Shown here: one piece after another, positions 1 through 6,444 of the stretch | Layout: the number at the start of each line of letters is the position of its first letter | How positions within the stretch are numbered: position 1 is the stretch's first letter | Source of the DNA: XYD1-FULL-39-28 sp964539855 | GTDB taxonomy: Bacteria > Patescibacteriota > Minisyncoccia > Minisyncoccales > Staskawiczbacteraceae | Length of the DNA: 6,893 nt | Direction of reading: 5' to 3' | NCBI GenBank assembly: GCA_964539855.1 | Contig: CAZIJR010000030.1 | Span: forward strand, 1 to 6,893 | The notes under the pieces: generated by a model | Told to the model about the DNA's origin: nothing | The model's database searches: none | The model's input: the letters and a program-made list of their open reading frames with translations, nothing else | Translations under genes and position numbers: made by a program

Positions 1-285
1 AGCAGAGTGAGCTGCTTCGTCACCTCCATACATAAATCCTGAAACAATAGTAATGCCCACGGCAGCTGCCTGTGTGACCAGCTGTTCTGTGGATTTTCTG
101 CCATAAAAAGTTAAATGTCTTGAACCCACAACAGCAAGACAATTCTTGAAAATACTCTCATCCCAGTTTCCTTTATAATACAGTTTTTTAGAACCCTGGC
201 TGGCAACAAGATTTTTTAGTGCTTCTCTTAAGGCTAAGGGGTATTCCTTACTATCAATTTCAATTACTCCACTGTTTTTACACAT
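1..285 (-). CDS. dprA: DprA/Smf-like DNA-processing protein, 5' part only (runs off window)
   Basis: The first 95 codons are present and the frame stays open to base 1, so the C-terminal part lies outside the window. DprA binds incoming single-stranded DNA and loads RecA during natural transformation (family knowledge). Visible family marks are a YPLAL stretch near residue 15, LYYKGN at 35-40, the Rossmann-like AVVGSRHLTFYG at 51-62 (canonical GSR..T.YG), and VSGFMYGGDEAAH at 81-93, which matches the usual SGGARGID..AH loop. The ATG at 285 is the first possible start, because an in-frame TAA lies two codons upstream. The protein therefore begins straight at the Rossmann-fold part and lacks the N-terminal SAM/helix-hairpin-helix domain of longer DprAs. 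The basic residue normally before GID is Tyr here. No Shine-Dalgarno is seen; the leader is A-rich. The family assignment is firm, but activity in competence is not shown. Confidence 0.85.
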   Translation of the reverse strand, partial: MCKNSGVIEIDSKEYPLALREALKNLVASQGSKKLYYKGNWDESIFKNCLAVVGSRHLTFYGRKSTEQLVTQAAAVGITIVSGFMYGGDEAAHSA

Positions 286-297
286 TTTTTAAATACT

Positions 298-318
298 TTA
301 TCAACAACCTTATCCACA
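298..318. promoter_or_regulatory. Two tandem DnaA-box-like 9-mers ahead of dprA
   Basis: On the plus strand, TTATCAACA (298-306) and TTATCCACA (310-318) sit in the same orientation with a 3-bp spacer. The second is a perfect match to the bacterial DnaA-box consensus TTATNCACA and the first differs at one position. Both lie wholly inside the 36-bp spacer between the DUF5671 gene and dprA. Binding by DnaA is an inference. The AT-rich background makes one such match by chance plausible, and a pair less so. Confidence 0.3.
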
Positions 319-321
319 CCC

Positions 322-1269
322 TTATTTTGTTTGGCTTAGTGGGGGATATAGTTGTTTATCTATTGTTCTTTCAAAGCAAGTTCTACTCTCTCCGTGTTTC
401 CAGTTTTCCATAGATGCTTTTGTTGGAACTGAAGGACCGCTGGCCATACGAGCTTGCGCATATTGATCTTGACCTTCTTTATTAAACGTAGCACACAATT
501 CAAAGGTTAAATTTTCTGCGTTTATTATATTGTATTCATAATTTTCCCCTGATTGCGGATCTACTGGCACCATAAAACCGGAAATTGGATCTTTTAAATC
601 AAATAGGGAATTGGGTAGTTTTTCTTTTGACTGCCAATAATTTACAATTTGATATTGTGTTTCTTGTAAATCACTTATTTTTTGTTGGTCATACTGCATA
701 AGCCTGGCTGTAGCAGGGGAACCCACTATGAAAAATGCTCCTACTACAGAAATCAAAACCACGGCTGTTGTGCCCCATGCAAAATATTTTCCTGATTTTG
801 CTGGCGCGTCGCGCCTTACATCATCCAAATAATACCCAAAAATAACTCCAGCAACAGCAAGTACAGAGAGCGCTTTTAAAATAAATCTGGTTGTTATTTC
901 TCCACCTAAAAATGTGTTTATCACAGTAACTAAGTCACCAATAATTACCAATGCTGTGACAAACAAGGTTAAATACAAAAGCCATTTTCTTATTTTTGAT
1001 TCCCTAACTGCATATTCCTTTTTATAAATCCTGTTTAAAAACCAAGAAACTAAAATAAACAAAGGGAAAACTATAATTAAAGAGGAGACAGCAAATCTTA
1101 TTGATTCATTAAATCCCGAATAATAAAAAGTTAATACATCTGGGAAAAAATAATTTACATACTGCCACATCAAAGTCACAAAGCTTACTGCAGACCAGTA
1201 AAGCGTGACTATGGCCAAAAGATGCAAAAACACATCCCTTGGCACATTTCTTTTAATTTCTTGTTCCAT
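322..1269 (-). CDS. DUF5671-type membrane protein with C-terminal pilin-like domain
   Basis: This 315-aa protein has an N-terminal membrane part and a soluble tail. Hydrophobic segments lie at about 13-40, 57-80, 94-118, 127-148 and 163-184. The first four, with PRDVFLHLLAIVTLYWSAVS near residue 10, look like the DUF5671 domain found in many CPR genomes; its function is unknown. After the fifth segment, residues about 188-305 read like a pilin/pseudopilin globular region: a DL..TQ..I..YW..K..LP.SL.DL pattern, then PVDPQSG..YEYNI, then ELCATF. Two cysteines (C259, C298) could form a disulfide if this part is outside the cell, as five crossings with an inside N-terminus would predict. The start lies 5 bp after the stop of the preceding 105-aa gene, so the two are probably co-transcribed. 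There is no Shine-Dalgarno, only an A-run before ATG. The family call comes from recalled pattern and was not searched. Confidence 0.75.
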   Translation of the reverse strand: MEQEIKRNVPRDVFLHLLAIVTLYWSAVSFVTLMWQYVNYFFPDVLTFYYSGFNESIRFAVSSLIIVFPLFILVSWFLNRIYKKEYAVRESKIRKWLLYLTLFVTALVIIGDLVTVINTFLGGEITTRFILKALSVLAVAGVIFGYYLDDVRRDAPAKSGKYFAWGTTAVVLISVVGAFFIVGSPATARLMQYDQQKISDLQETQYQIVNYWQSKEKLPNSLFDLKDPISGFMVPVDPQSGENYEYNIINAENLTFELCATFNKEGQDQYAQARMASGPSVPTKASMENWKHGESRTCFERTIDKQLYPPLSQTK

Positions 1270-1274
1270 TTTTT

Positions 1275-1592
1275 TTATTTAATAATATTTTTTGTTTTTC
1301 CGTAAATTAGCCCAATAATTGACCCTAGTACGAAATGAAACAGACAATTTACTGCTATCCATAAAAATAGACCCAAAATACCTAATCCGCCGAATCCTAC
1401 AATTGCAGACCCAAAATAGAATATCACGATGAAGGGTATATATATTAAACCATTGCCCCCAATATTTCCGAAAACAGGATCCAGCCCTCCCATTCTAATT
1501 ATTAAGACATAAAAAAACATGTGCAACAATAATGCTATTACTGATAAAATTACTCCTCCCTTTAGCCAATACGGGCAGTTTTTCCAGGACAT
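1275..1592 (-). CDS. Small polytopic membrane protein, unrecognised
   Basis: I do not recognise this 105-aa protein. It opens with a short polar start (MSWKNCPYW), then has hydrophobic segments at about 11-33, 47-65 and 68-98; the last is long enough to be two helices. A Gly-rich stretch (IVGFGGLGILGL, about 63-74) lies in the middle, and the protein ends in a basic tail (YGKTKNIIK) that would favour a cytoplasmic C-terminus. No catalytic motif is visible. It is 20 bp downstream of the deoxyribosyltransferase-like gene and 5 bp upstream of the DUF5671 gene, so it is probably translated from a shared message with the latter. The leader before ATG is A/T-rich with no clear Shine-Dalgarno. It is probably a real gene because of its clean hydrophobic pattern and tight spacing. 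Confidence 0.65.
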   Translation of the reverse strand: MSWKNCPYWLKGGVILSVIALLLHMFFYVLIIRMGGLDPVFGNIGGNGLIYIPFIVIFYFGSAIVGFGGLGILGLFLWIAVNCLFHFVLGSIIGLIYGKTKNIIK

Positions 1593-1612
1593 ATTTTTAT
1601 TTCTTAATAATG

Positions 1613-2026
1613 TTATTTAATTAATTTTAAATTTCCGTTTATAATGATTGGTTTTACCGCCTCAATTTCTGTTTTATAGTACGGAATTTCGGGAATAGGG
1701 TTGAGCAAAAATATTTTTTGGTTTAGCACATGAGCAAAGCCAATTTCCATTAAAGTGTTCCCGCCTATATAATTTTTTACGCCGTTTTTATCATAATTCA
1801 AAACAAGTACCGCGTCTGCCCCTTGCATAGCCCTCCAAAATTCCCTTATCGCGTCCATGTTATATTTCTGGTGTAGTTTAATCTTTTCTTTTTCTTCGTC
1901 AGATTTTCCTACCAACGCTTTATGCAAATCCGTAACAAAGGCATCATGTCCTATATTAATAAGCGCATCCCGCGCTTCAAGCATTTTCTCCGTATATTGC
2001 ATACTCCCAATAATTCCTATTTTCAT
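1613..2026 (-). CDS. Nucleoside 2-deoxyribosyltransferase-like fold protein
   Basis: This 137-aa protein has the layout of the nucleoside 2-deoxyribosyltransferase superfamily, a small Rossmann-like fold also related to TIR/SLOG-type nucleotide-binding domains. Residues 1-9 (MKIGIIGSM) form the first strand and nucleotide-binding turn. ADAVLVLNYDKNG (70-82) gives the second acidic-ended strand. GGNTLMEIGFAHVLNQKIFLLNP (88-110) matches the family's G..x..E.G.A region, with E94 the likely catalytic glutamate. It lies just downstream of the ABC exporter gene (21-bp gap). Its start is fixed by an extended -10 motif immediately upstream and by the conserved first strand, which begins at residue 2. 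True base-exchange or nucleoside hydrolase activity is not established. A role in nucleotide salvage or clean-up is the conservative guess. Confidence 0.7.
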   Translation of the reverse strand: MKIGIIGSMQYTEKMLEARDALINIGHDAFVTDLHKALVGKSDEEKEKIKLHQKYNMDAIREFWRAMQGADAVLVLNYDKNGVKNYIGGNTLMEIGFAHVLNQKIFLLNPIPEIPYYKTEIEAVKPIIINGNLKLIK

Positions 2027-2041
2027 AGTTTATTATAGCAC
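2027..2041 (-). promoter_or_regulatory. Extended -10 promoter abutting a start codon (possible leaderless mRNA)
   Basis: Read on the minus strand, this is GTGCTATAATAAACT followed directly by ATG. It holds a perfect TATAAT (2037-2032) with the extended TGn element. No convincing -35 is visible at 16-18 bp; the best window reads GGTAAA. The -10 ends only 5 bases before the ATG, so a transcript would start at or next to the start codon. The 13-mer GTGCTATAATAAA is identical to the one in the promoter at 6767-6779. Confidence 0.5.
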
Positions 2042-2047
2042 TCTTAA

Positions 2048-3937
2048 TTAAAAATTTACCATTTTGGCGGGAAGGTTGGGCACTTCACTCTCATCATCTA
2101 TCTCTTCACTAGATTCTTCAACCAAGGGCTGATCCGCCTCGGGCGGAAAGAATCCTCCTGCCTGAAGCTCCCAAAGTTTGCGATAAAAGCCTTTTTTCTT
2201 TTTTAATAATTCTGCATGACCTCCTTGTTCTATTATTTTACCACCGTCAATTACAATGATTCTGTCCATTTTTTGGATTGTGGATAACCTGTGAGCAATT
2301 ACAATTGTTGTTTTATTTTTCATTAAGTTTGTCAGAGCATCTTGAATTAGCATTTCAGAGCGTGAATCCAAGCTGGATGTCGCCTCATCTAGCACTAAAA
2401 TTGGCGAATTTTTAAGAATAGCCCGAGCTATTGCCACGCGTTGGCGTTCTCCTCCTGAAAGTTTTACCCCTCTTTCCCCAACAAAAGTTTCCAAACCAAA
2501 GGGTAAGTCGGCTATAAAATCATCGCAATGGGCAAGTTTCGCAGCTTTTTCAATTTCTTTTATACTGGCATCTCGTTTTCCATAGACAATATTTTCCGCC
2601 AAAGTTCGGTGAAATAAAACTGGATCCTGAGGAACCATTGAAATATTTTTTCTCAAGCTTTCTTGTGTAACTTCGGTAATATTTTGTCCATCTATTAAAA
2701 TTTTACCTGAAGTGGGGGAGTATAGTCTTAAAAGTAATCTTACAAAAGTTGTTTTGCCCGCTCCCGAAGGCCCCACCAACGCCACCTTTTCACCTGGTTT
2801 TATTAATAAATTAACATTATTTAAAACTTTTCTAGTTTCATTAAAATTAAATGTTAAATCTTTGAATTTAACCTCGCCTCTTTCAACCAAAATTTCTTTT
2901 GCCATGGGTGCATCTTTTATCTCGTGATCTAAAAGAGAAATTTCCACCATTTCCTTTGCATCTGCATAAGACTGATACGCATTTCTGATAACGCGGGTAA
3001 ATCCCCACAACTGATCCATCAAAGCCAATACATAAATTTGCAACATCACAAACGCTCCTATAGTTATAGCTCCCTGCTTCCAGTAATTGATGGCAAAATA
3101 AAATAGTAAAAACTCTATTAAAAACATCAAAAATGACTGCCCAGCTTCTACTAGAGAATCTAAATTCCACGCAAATTTTGTCATTTTTGCTTGATTGTTG
3201 GAAACTTTTTTAAAACCCTCTGATTCAAACTTGTGGCTGGAAAATAGTTGCACATTGTTTTGGTTTGTTATGGTGTCGGCCAGATATCCTGTTGTCTTAG
3301 AGTCTATCTCAGCCACTTTAACGTCATATTTTAATTTCCATCTTGAAAAAGTTACGTTAAACGCAAAAAAGATTATTGCCCAAATAAAGATTGTAAGAGC
3401 AATCCACTTATTTAAAAAAAATACCACGATAGTTATGGCAGTGATTTTGGTTATTAAGGGTAAAACATTCCAGTTTATCTGGTCACTCAAAGTCTCAAAC
3501 GCCCTGGCAAAGCGGTTTACTTTTTGGACAAGAGATCCTGTAAAATTATTTGTAAAAAAATTATAGGAGTGGTCCATCATATGGTCATACATTTGCTGTT
3601 TTAAGCGGGCGATAGTGTCAGCCGAATAAACAACGTTCAAAAATGTTGCAGACCTATAGCACAGCCACATAAAACCATTTAGCACGGCTATTTGTACGAT
3701 TATGATAATAAGCTGATGAGCTACTTGGCTTTTGTCGCCAGGGCTGGCAATCACATCAAAAAAATTCCTGTAAAAAATAGGTGTTATTACAGCAATAATG
3801 TTTGCAAAAACAATAGACAAAGAAAACAAAAATAACAGCCACTTTTGAGGCCTTATTCCTTTCCAAAAAGCAACCAAAACATGTTTGAGTTTTGCTTCTG
3901 GATAAACAATATTGCTTTGTAGTTTTTCTTTTTGCAT
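2048..3937 (-). CDS. ABC exporter, fused membrane and ATPase domains (MsbA/MDR type)
   Basis: This 629-aa half-transporter would work as a dimer in the cytoplasmic membrane to export an unknown hydrophobic or peptide-like substrate at the cost of ATP. The exporter-type membrane domain covers about 20-325, with helices near 33-55, 75-97, 158-176, 178-195, 266-284 and 291-309. The ATPase covers about 352-595: Walker A GPSGAGKT 389-396, Q-loop Q437, signature LSGGE 493-497, Walker B ILVLDE 513-518 with catalytic E518, and H-loop H549. All the core catalytic motifs are intact, so it should be active. An acidic, low-complexity tail (about 597-629) follows the ATPase. The start is supported by GGTGAG five bases upstream of ATG, and the gene begins 19 bp after the response regulator stop. 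Similarity alone does not reveal the substrate, and the neighbouring two-component genes suggest but do not prove a regulatory link. Confidence 0.93.
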   Translation of the reverse strand: MQKEKLQSNIVYPEAKLKHVLVAFWKGIRPQKWLLFLFSLSIVFANIIAVITPIFYRNFFDVIASPGDKSQVAHQLIIIIVQIAVLNGFMWLCYRSATFLNVVYSADTIARLKQQMYDHMMDHSYNFFTNNFTGSLVQKVNRFARAFETLSDQINWNVLPLITKITAITIVVFFLNKWIALTIFIWAIIFFAFNVTFSRWKLKYDVKVAEIDSKTTGYLADTITNQNNVQLFSSHKFESEGFKKVSNNQAKMTKFAWNLDSLVEAGQSFLMFLIEFLLFYFAINYWKQGAITIGAFVMLQIYVLALMDQLWGFTRVIRNAYQSYADAKEMVEISLLDHEIKDAPMAKEILVERGEVKFKDLTFNFNETRKVLNNVNLLIKPGEKVALVGPSGAGKTTFVRLLLRLYSPTSGKILIDGQNITEVTQESLRKNISMVPQDPVLFHRTLAENIVYGKRDASIKEIEKAAKLAHCDDFIADLPFGLETFVGERGVKLSGGERQRVAIARAILKNSPILVLDEATSSLDSRSEMLIQDALTNLMKNKTTIVIAHRLSTIQKMDRIIVIDGGKIIEQGGHAELLKKKKGFYRKLWELQAGGFFPPEADQPLVEESSEEIDDESEVPNLPAKMVNF

Positions 3938-3956
3938 GGGCTCTCACCAGTAGCCC
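3938..3956 (-). promoter_or_regulatory. Ribosome-binding site in the loop of a small hairpin, ABC gene leader
   Basis: In the 19-bp gap between the response regulator stop and the ABC start, the minus strand reads GGGCT, then ACTGGTGAG, then AGCCC directly before ATG. The two arms pair perfectly over 5 bp, leaving a 9-nt loop that holds GGTGAG (3948-3943), a match to the extended Shine-Dalgarno consensus, 5 bases before ATG. It is the clearest ribosome-binding site in the window. There is no U-tract, so it is not a terminator. Confidence 0.5.
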
Positions 3957-4334
3957 TTATTTTATGTTGAGCTTATTTTTTATTTTGGCAATTATGTCTT
4001 TTGCGCTAAAGTCTGACTTTAAAATATAGTCTGTTTGGGCTGCTTCTACGGCCTCGCTTATGTGCTTCATGTCTCCCATATTTGTTAGAAAAATAATGGG
4101 CAAAATTATTCCCGAGGCTTTAATTTTCTTTGCCAAGTCAATCCCGTTCATTTTAGGAAGCATTATGTCCAAAATAGCCAAATCAGGCTTTTCCTTTTGG
4201 ACTTTATTAAATCCATCTTCACCGTCTTCCGCCACAATTACATCAAATCCTTCTCCAGAGAGTGCGTCCTGCACTGCTGAAATATATATTTTATCATCTT
4301 CTACAAGTAAAATTTTTTTATTTTTGTTACTCAT
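3957..4334 (-). CDS. Single-domain response regulator (CheY-like receiver)
   Basis: This 125-aa protein is a complete receiver domain and nothing else. The acidic pair with D13/D14 (VEDD) binds Mg2+, D56 (AILDIMLPKMNG) is the phospho-acceptor, T84 (FLTN) is the switch Thr, and K106 (YILKSD) is the conserved Lys, with Y103 at the usual aromatic site. It should accept phosphate from the histidine kinase encoded 23 bp upstream. No DNA-binding or enzymatic output domain follows, so the output must be a protein partner or phosphate transfer to another protein. The adjacent exporter is a speculative target. The start ATG has no Shine-Dalgarno: the gap is A/T only apart from one G. It is also the first Met before the first β-strand (KKILLVEDD). 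Confidence 0.93.
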   Translation of the reverse strand: MSNKNKKILLVEDDKIYISAVQDALSGEGFDVIVAEDGEDGFNKVQKEKPDLAILDIMLPKMNGIDLAKKIKASGIILPIIFLTNMGDMKHISEAVEAAQTDYILKSDFSAKDIIAKIKNKLNIK

Positions 4335-4357
4335 ACTATTATTAATATTTTAATATT

Positions 4358-6097
4358 TTATACTGTTGGAATTACAAAATAAAACGTGCTTCCTTTACCT
4401 TCAATGGATTTTACTCCAATAGCCCCTTTGTGCGATTCAACTATGCTTTTTGAAACCGCCAGACCCAAGCCTGTTCCTTCTTTTTTGACAAACATACTCT
4501 TTGCCTGGGAAAATTTGTTAAATAAACTACCCATTTCCGCTTCGGGAATCCCTGCACCCGAGTCAGTTACGGCCACAAGTAAATAGTCAGCATCTTTTAT
4601 AAAATCAATATCTCCTCCGTTCAAAAACCAATCTTTTTTTACAACTTGATTTTGTTTTAACACATCCGTCCCTTTTTTACAAAATAAAACCTCGACAACA
4701 ATCTTGCCCTTTTCTTTACTAAATTTAATCGCATTTGAAATAAGATTATTTAAAACCTGAGAAATAGAGTAAGGATCAAAGTCTGCTGATTCTGGGATAT
4801 CTTCTCCAAACACAGCGGAAAGCTTAATTTTTGCATCTTTTGCAGACCTACCAAAGAAACTAACCCGCCCCTCCACTATTTGTTTTATGTTAGAAGGCCT
4901 TTTTGAAATTTCAAATTTACCGGCTTCCATCTTTGCCATATCCAACAAATTATTTATCAAAGATAACATACCAGAAGAGTCTTTATAAATCATCTGCAAA
5001 TATTCAGAAGATTTTGATTTACTAATTTTCTCAAACCTAATTGCGTCAATTGCCCTTTTTATCACGTCCAAAGGAGACCTTAATTCGTGCACAATCATTG
5101 AGGTAAAATCTTCCTTCATTTTTTCCACTTCCTTTTCTTCTGTTATATCGTGAAAAATAACAATGCACCCCAAAATTTTACCCTTTTCTGAGTCACTTTT
5201 AACAGGGGATGTTGCTATTTGGAAAAAACGACCTTGGAGTTGAACTTCTTCTGAAAGAAAAATTTTATCCAGCTTAACGCTTTCTTCAATCTTACCTCTA
5301 AAATCAAATTTCCCACTTAATTTGTCTATAAAATCAAAAATTGTCAGCTCTTTTTTGTCGCCTAAACCCACTGCTTTTTTCGCGGCAGGATTTACCACCA
5401 TAATCCTATAATCGGGGTCTGTCATAACCACGCCCTCTGTCATTGAAAAAACCATAGCACTCAATTTTTTCTGTTCAATTTTTACAACCTCTTGAAGCCT
5501 GGAAACCGCACTTGAAGCTTGTTGGGTTATTTTATACAAAATGGTCATTTCTTCCTCCTTGTAAAGCCCGCTCGTTGTATCGGCAATAGTAAGCACGCCC
5601 ACAACTTTTCCTGTTATAACCAAAGGAATGTTAAAAAATGACCGTACAGGCTCTTCAAGTTCTTCTGCTAGAACCACCCCAGACAATATTTCCTCAATTC
5701 TAGAAGATTTAAAATCTTTATTTAAAAGAGCCGACAAAGAGCCCAACATACGATTTTTAATATCATCCACAAATTTTCTTGAAACTGATTTTTCAAGATG
5801 CAGTTTAAAAATTATTTTTTCGGGCTCCAAAAACATATATGAAACAATGCTGTACTGAATAAACTGGTGAAGCGAGCCTGTAATAATGTCTATTATATTT
5901 TGTATATTAAGAGAATATCCTATTCTATCGCCAAGCTCCTTTAAAATTGAAAGTTCATACATTTTACGCCTTGATTCCGCTTCTCTCTTTGCTACATCAA
6001 TCCGGTATTTTTTATTTTCCAAAAATATATAAACAAAAACACTGATTATTATAATAATCAAAACAAACAAAACCATTAAGATAGCGTAATCTGCCAT
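4358..6097 (-). CDS. Membrane-anchored GAF-PAS sensor histidine kinase
   Basis: This 579-aa kinase has one N-terminal membrane helix (about 5-26, an Ile/Val run) with almost nothing outside the cell. A short coiled stretch (30-50) follows, then a GAF-like domain (about 50-200, including NIPLVITGKVVGVLTIAD), then a PAS domain (about 208-320, with TEGVVMTDPDYRIMVVNPAA and a PAC-like end IVIFHDITEEKEVEK). The HisKA domain carries H337 in MIVHELRSPLDVIK. The ATPase has the N-box N451/N455 (NNLISNAIKFS), the G1 box TDSGAGIPEAE (511-521) and the G2 box GTGLGLAVSKS (541-551), ending STFYFVIP. All catalytic boxes are intact. Sensing is probably cytoplasmic or at the membrane, with an unknown ligand. 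About 30 extra residues lie between the N-box and the G1 box. The gene begins 12 bp after the 109-aa membrane protein gene and is followed by its likely partner receiver. Confidence 0.92.
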   Translation of the reverse strand: MADYAILMVLFVLIIIIISVFVYIFLENKKYRIDVAKREAESRRKMYELSILKELGDRIGYSLNIQNIIDIITGSLHQFIQYSIVSYMFLEPEKIIFKLHLEKSVSRKFVDDIKNRMLGSLSALLNKDFKSSRIEEILSGVVLAEELEEPVRSFFNIPLVITGKVVGVLTIADTTSGLYKEEEMTILYKITQQASSAVSRLQEVVKIEQKKLSAMVFSMTEGVVMTDPDYRIMVVNPAAKKAVGLGDKKELTIFDFIDKLSGKFDFRGKIEESVKLDKIFLSEEVQLQGRFFQIATSPVKSDSEKGKILGCIVIFHDITEEKEVEKMKEDFTSMIVHELRSPLDVIKRAIDAIRFEKISKSKSSEYLQMIYKDSSGMLSLINNLLDMAKMEAGKFEISKRPSNIKQIVEGRVSFFGRSAKDAKIKLSAVFGEDIPESADFDPYSISQVLNNLISNAIKFSKEKGKIVVEVLFCKKGTDVLKQNQVVKKDWFLNGGDIDFIKDADYLLVAVTDSGAGIPEAEMGSLFNKFSQAKSMFVKKEGTGLGLAVSKSIVESHKGAIGVKSIEGKGSTFYFVIPTV

Positions 6098-6109
6098 TTT
6101 AACTTTTAA

Positions 6110-6439
6110 TTATTTTCCGGTGATTTTTTCGGCCTCGCTTCTTGCATCTCGAAGAACTTTCAGTGTTGCCACAAAAACAACAAACCAAATTGCAAAAACC
6201 GGTAAAATTAGGAAAACGCTTCTTTCATCGCAAAACATAAAGCCGGTGCACACTATGCCCAGGCTGTACATTTCAACAAGCACGGTTAAAACCAGAGTAC
6301 GAGTTAGTTTTCCGATTAAAGATCCCTTTACCAACTGGTAAACACCTCTACCTTTTATAAAAATATAAATACTGCCTACAATCAAAACCGGCCAGCCAAC
6401 GCCTAAAATCAAAGTTTTTATCATGTCAAAATAACTCAT
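6110..6439 (-). CDS. Small three-helix membrane protein, unrecognised
   Basis: I do not recognise this 109-aa protein. Hydrophobic segments lie at about 8-28, 47-70 and 74-95, separated by a basic loop (KGRGVYQLVKGSLIGKLTR, about 29-47). It ends in a charged helical tail (KVLRDARSEAEKITGK). By the positive-inside rule the basic loop and the tail are probably cytoplasmic, although a short second loop makes the topology uncertain. Cysteines C64 and C70 flank a short turn (CTGFMFC); no metal or redox function is claimed. The gene sits 5 bp after the 89-aa gene and 12 bp before the kinase gene, so the three are very probably co-transcribed. An accessory or input role for the kinase, which has almost no extracytoplasmic part of its own, is an inference from position. 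Confidence 0.65.
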   Translation of the reverse strand: MSYFDMIKTLILGVGWPVLIVGSIYIFIKGRGVYQLVKGSLIGKLTRTLVLTVLVEMYSLGIVCTGFMFCDERSVFLILPVFAIWFVVFVATLKVLRDARSEAEKITGK

Positions 6440-6444
6440 ATTTT

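Noticed and set aside
219..413. 64-codon plus-strand frame across the dprA spacer
   Set aside because: It spans two minus-strand genes and the spacer, its peptide has no recognisable domain, and it has no convincing start signals.
2279..2287. Third perfect DnaA-box match (TGTGGATAA on the plus strand)
   Set aside because: It falls on codons of the conserved H-loop segment RLSTI of the ABC ATPase, so protein coding explains it.
2883..3170. 95-codon minus-strand frame inside the ABC gene
   Set aside because: It is a second frame of the same strand within a gene whose main frame carries all conserved motifs.
3195..3566. 123-codon open frame on the plus strand
   Set aside because: It lies opposite the membrane domain of the intact ABC exporter and has no recognisable motif, so it is an antisense shadow.
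4060..4353. 97-codon plus-strand open frame with a hydrophobic end
   Set aside because: It is antisense to the complete receiver-domain gene; its hydrophobicity mirrors the receiver's codons.
4335..4357. AATATT repeats between the kinase and receiver genes
   Set aside because: The sequence is almost only A and T, and short palindromes arise easily; no U-tract terminator or convincing promoter is present.
6043..6060. Perfect 18-bp palindrome TGATTATTATAATAATCA
   Set aside because: It coincides with the run of Ile codons in the kinase's membrane helix, so base composition and codon use explain it.
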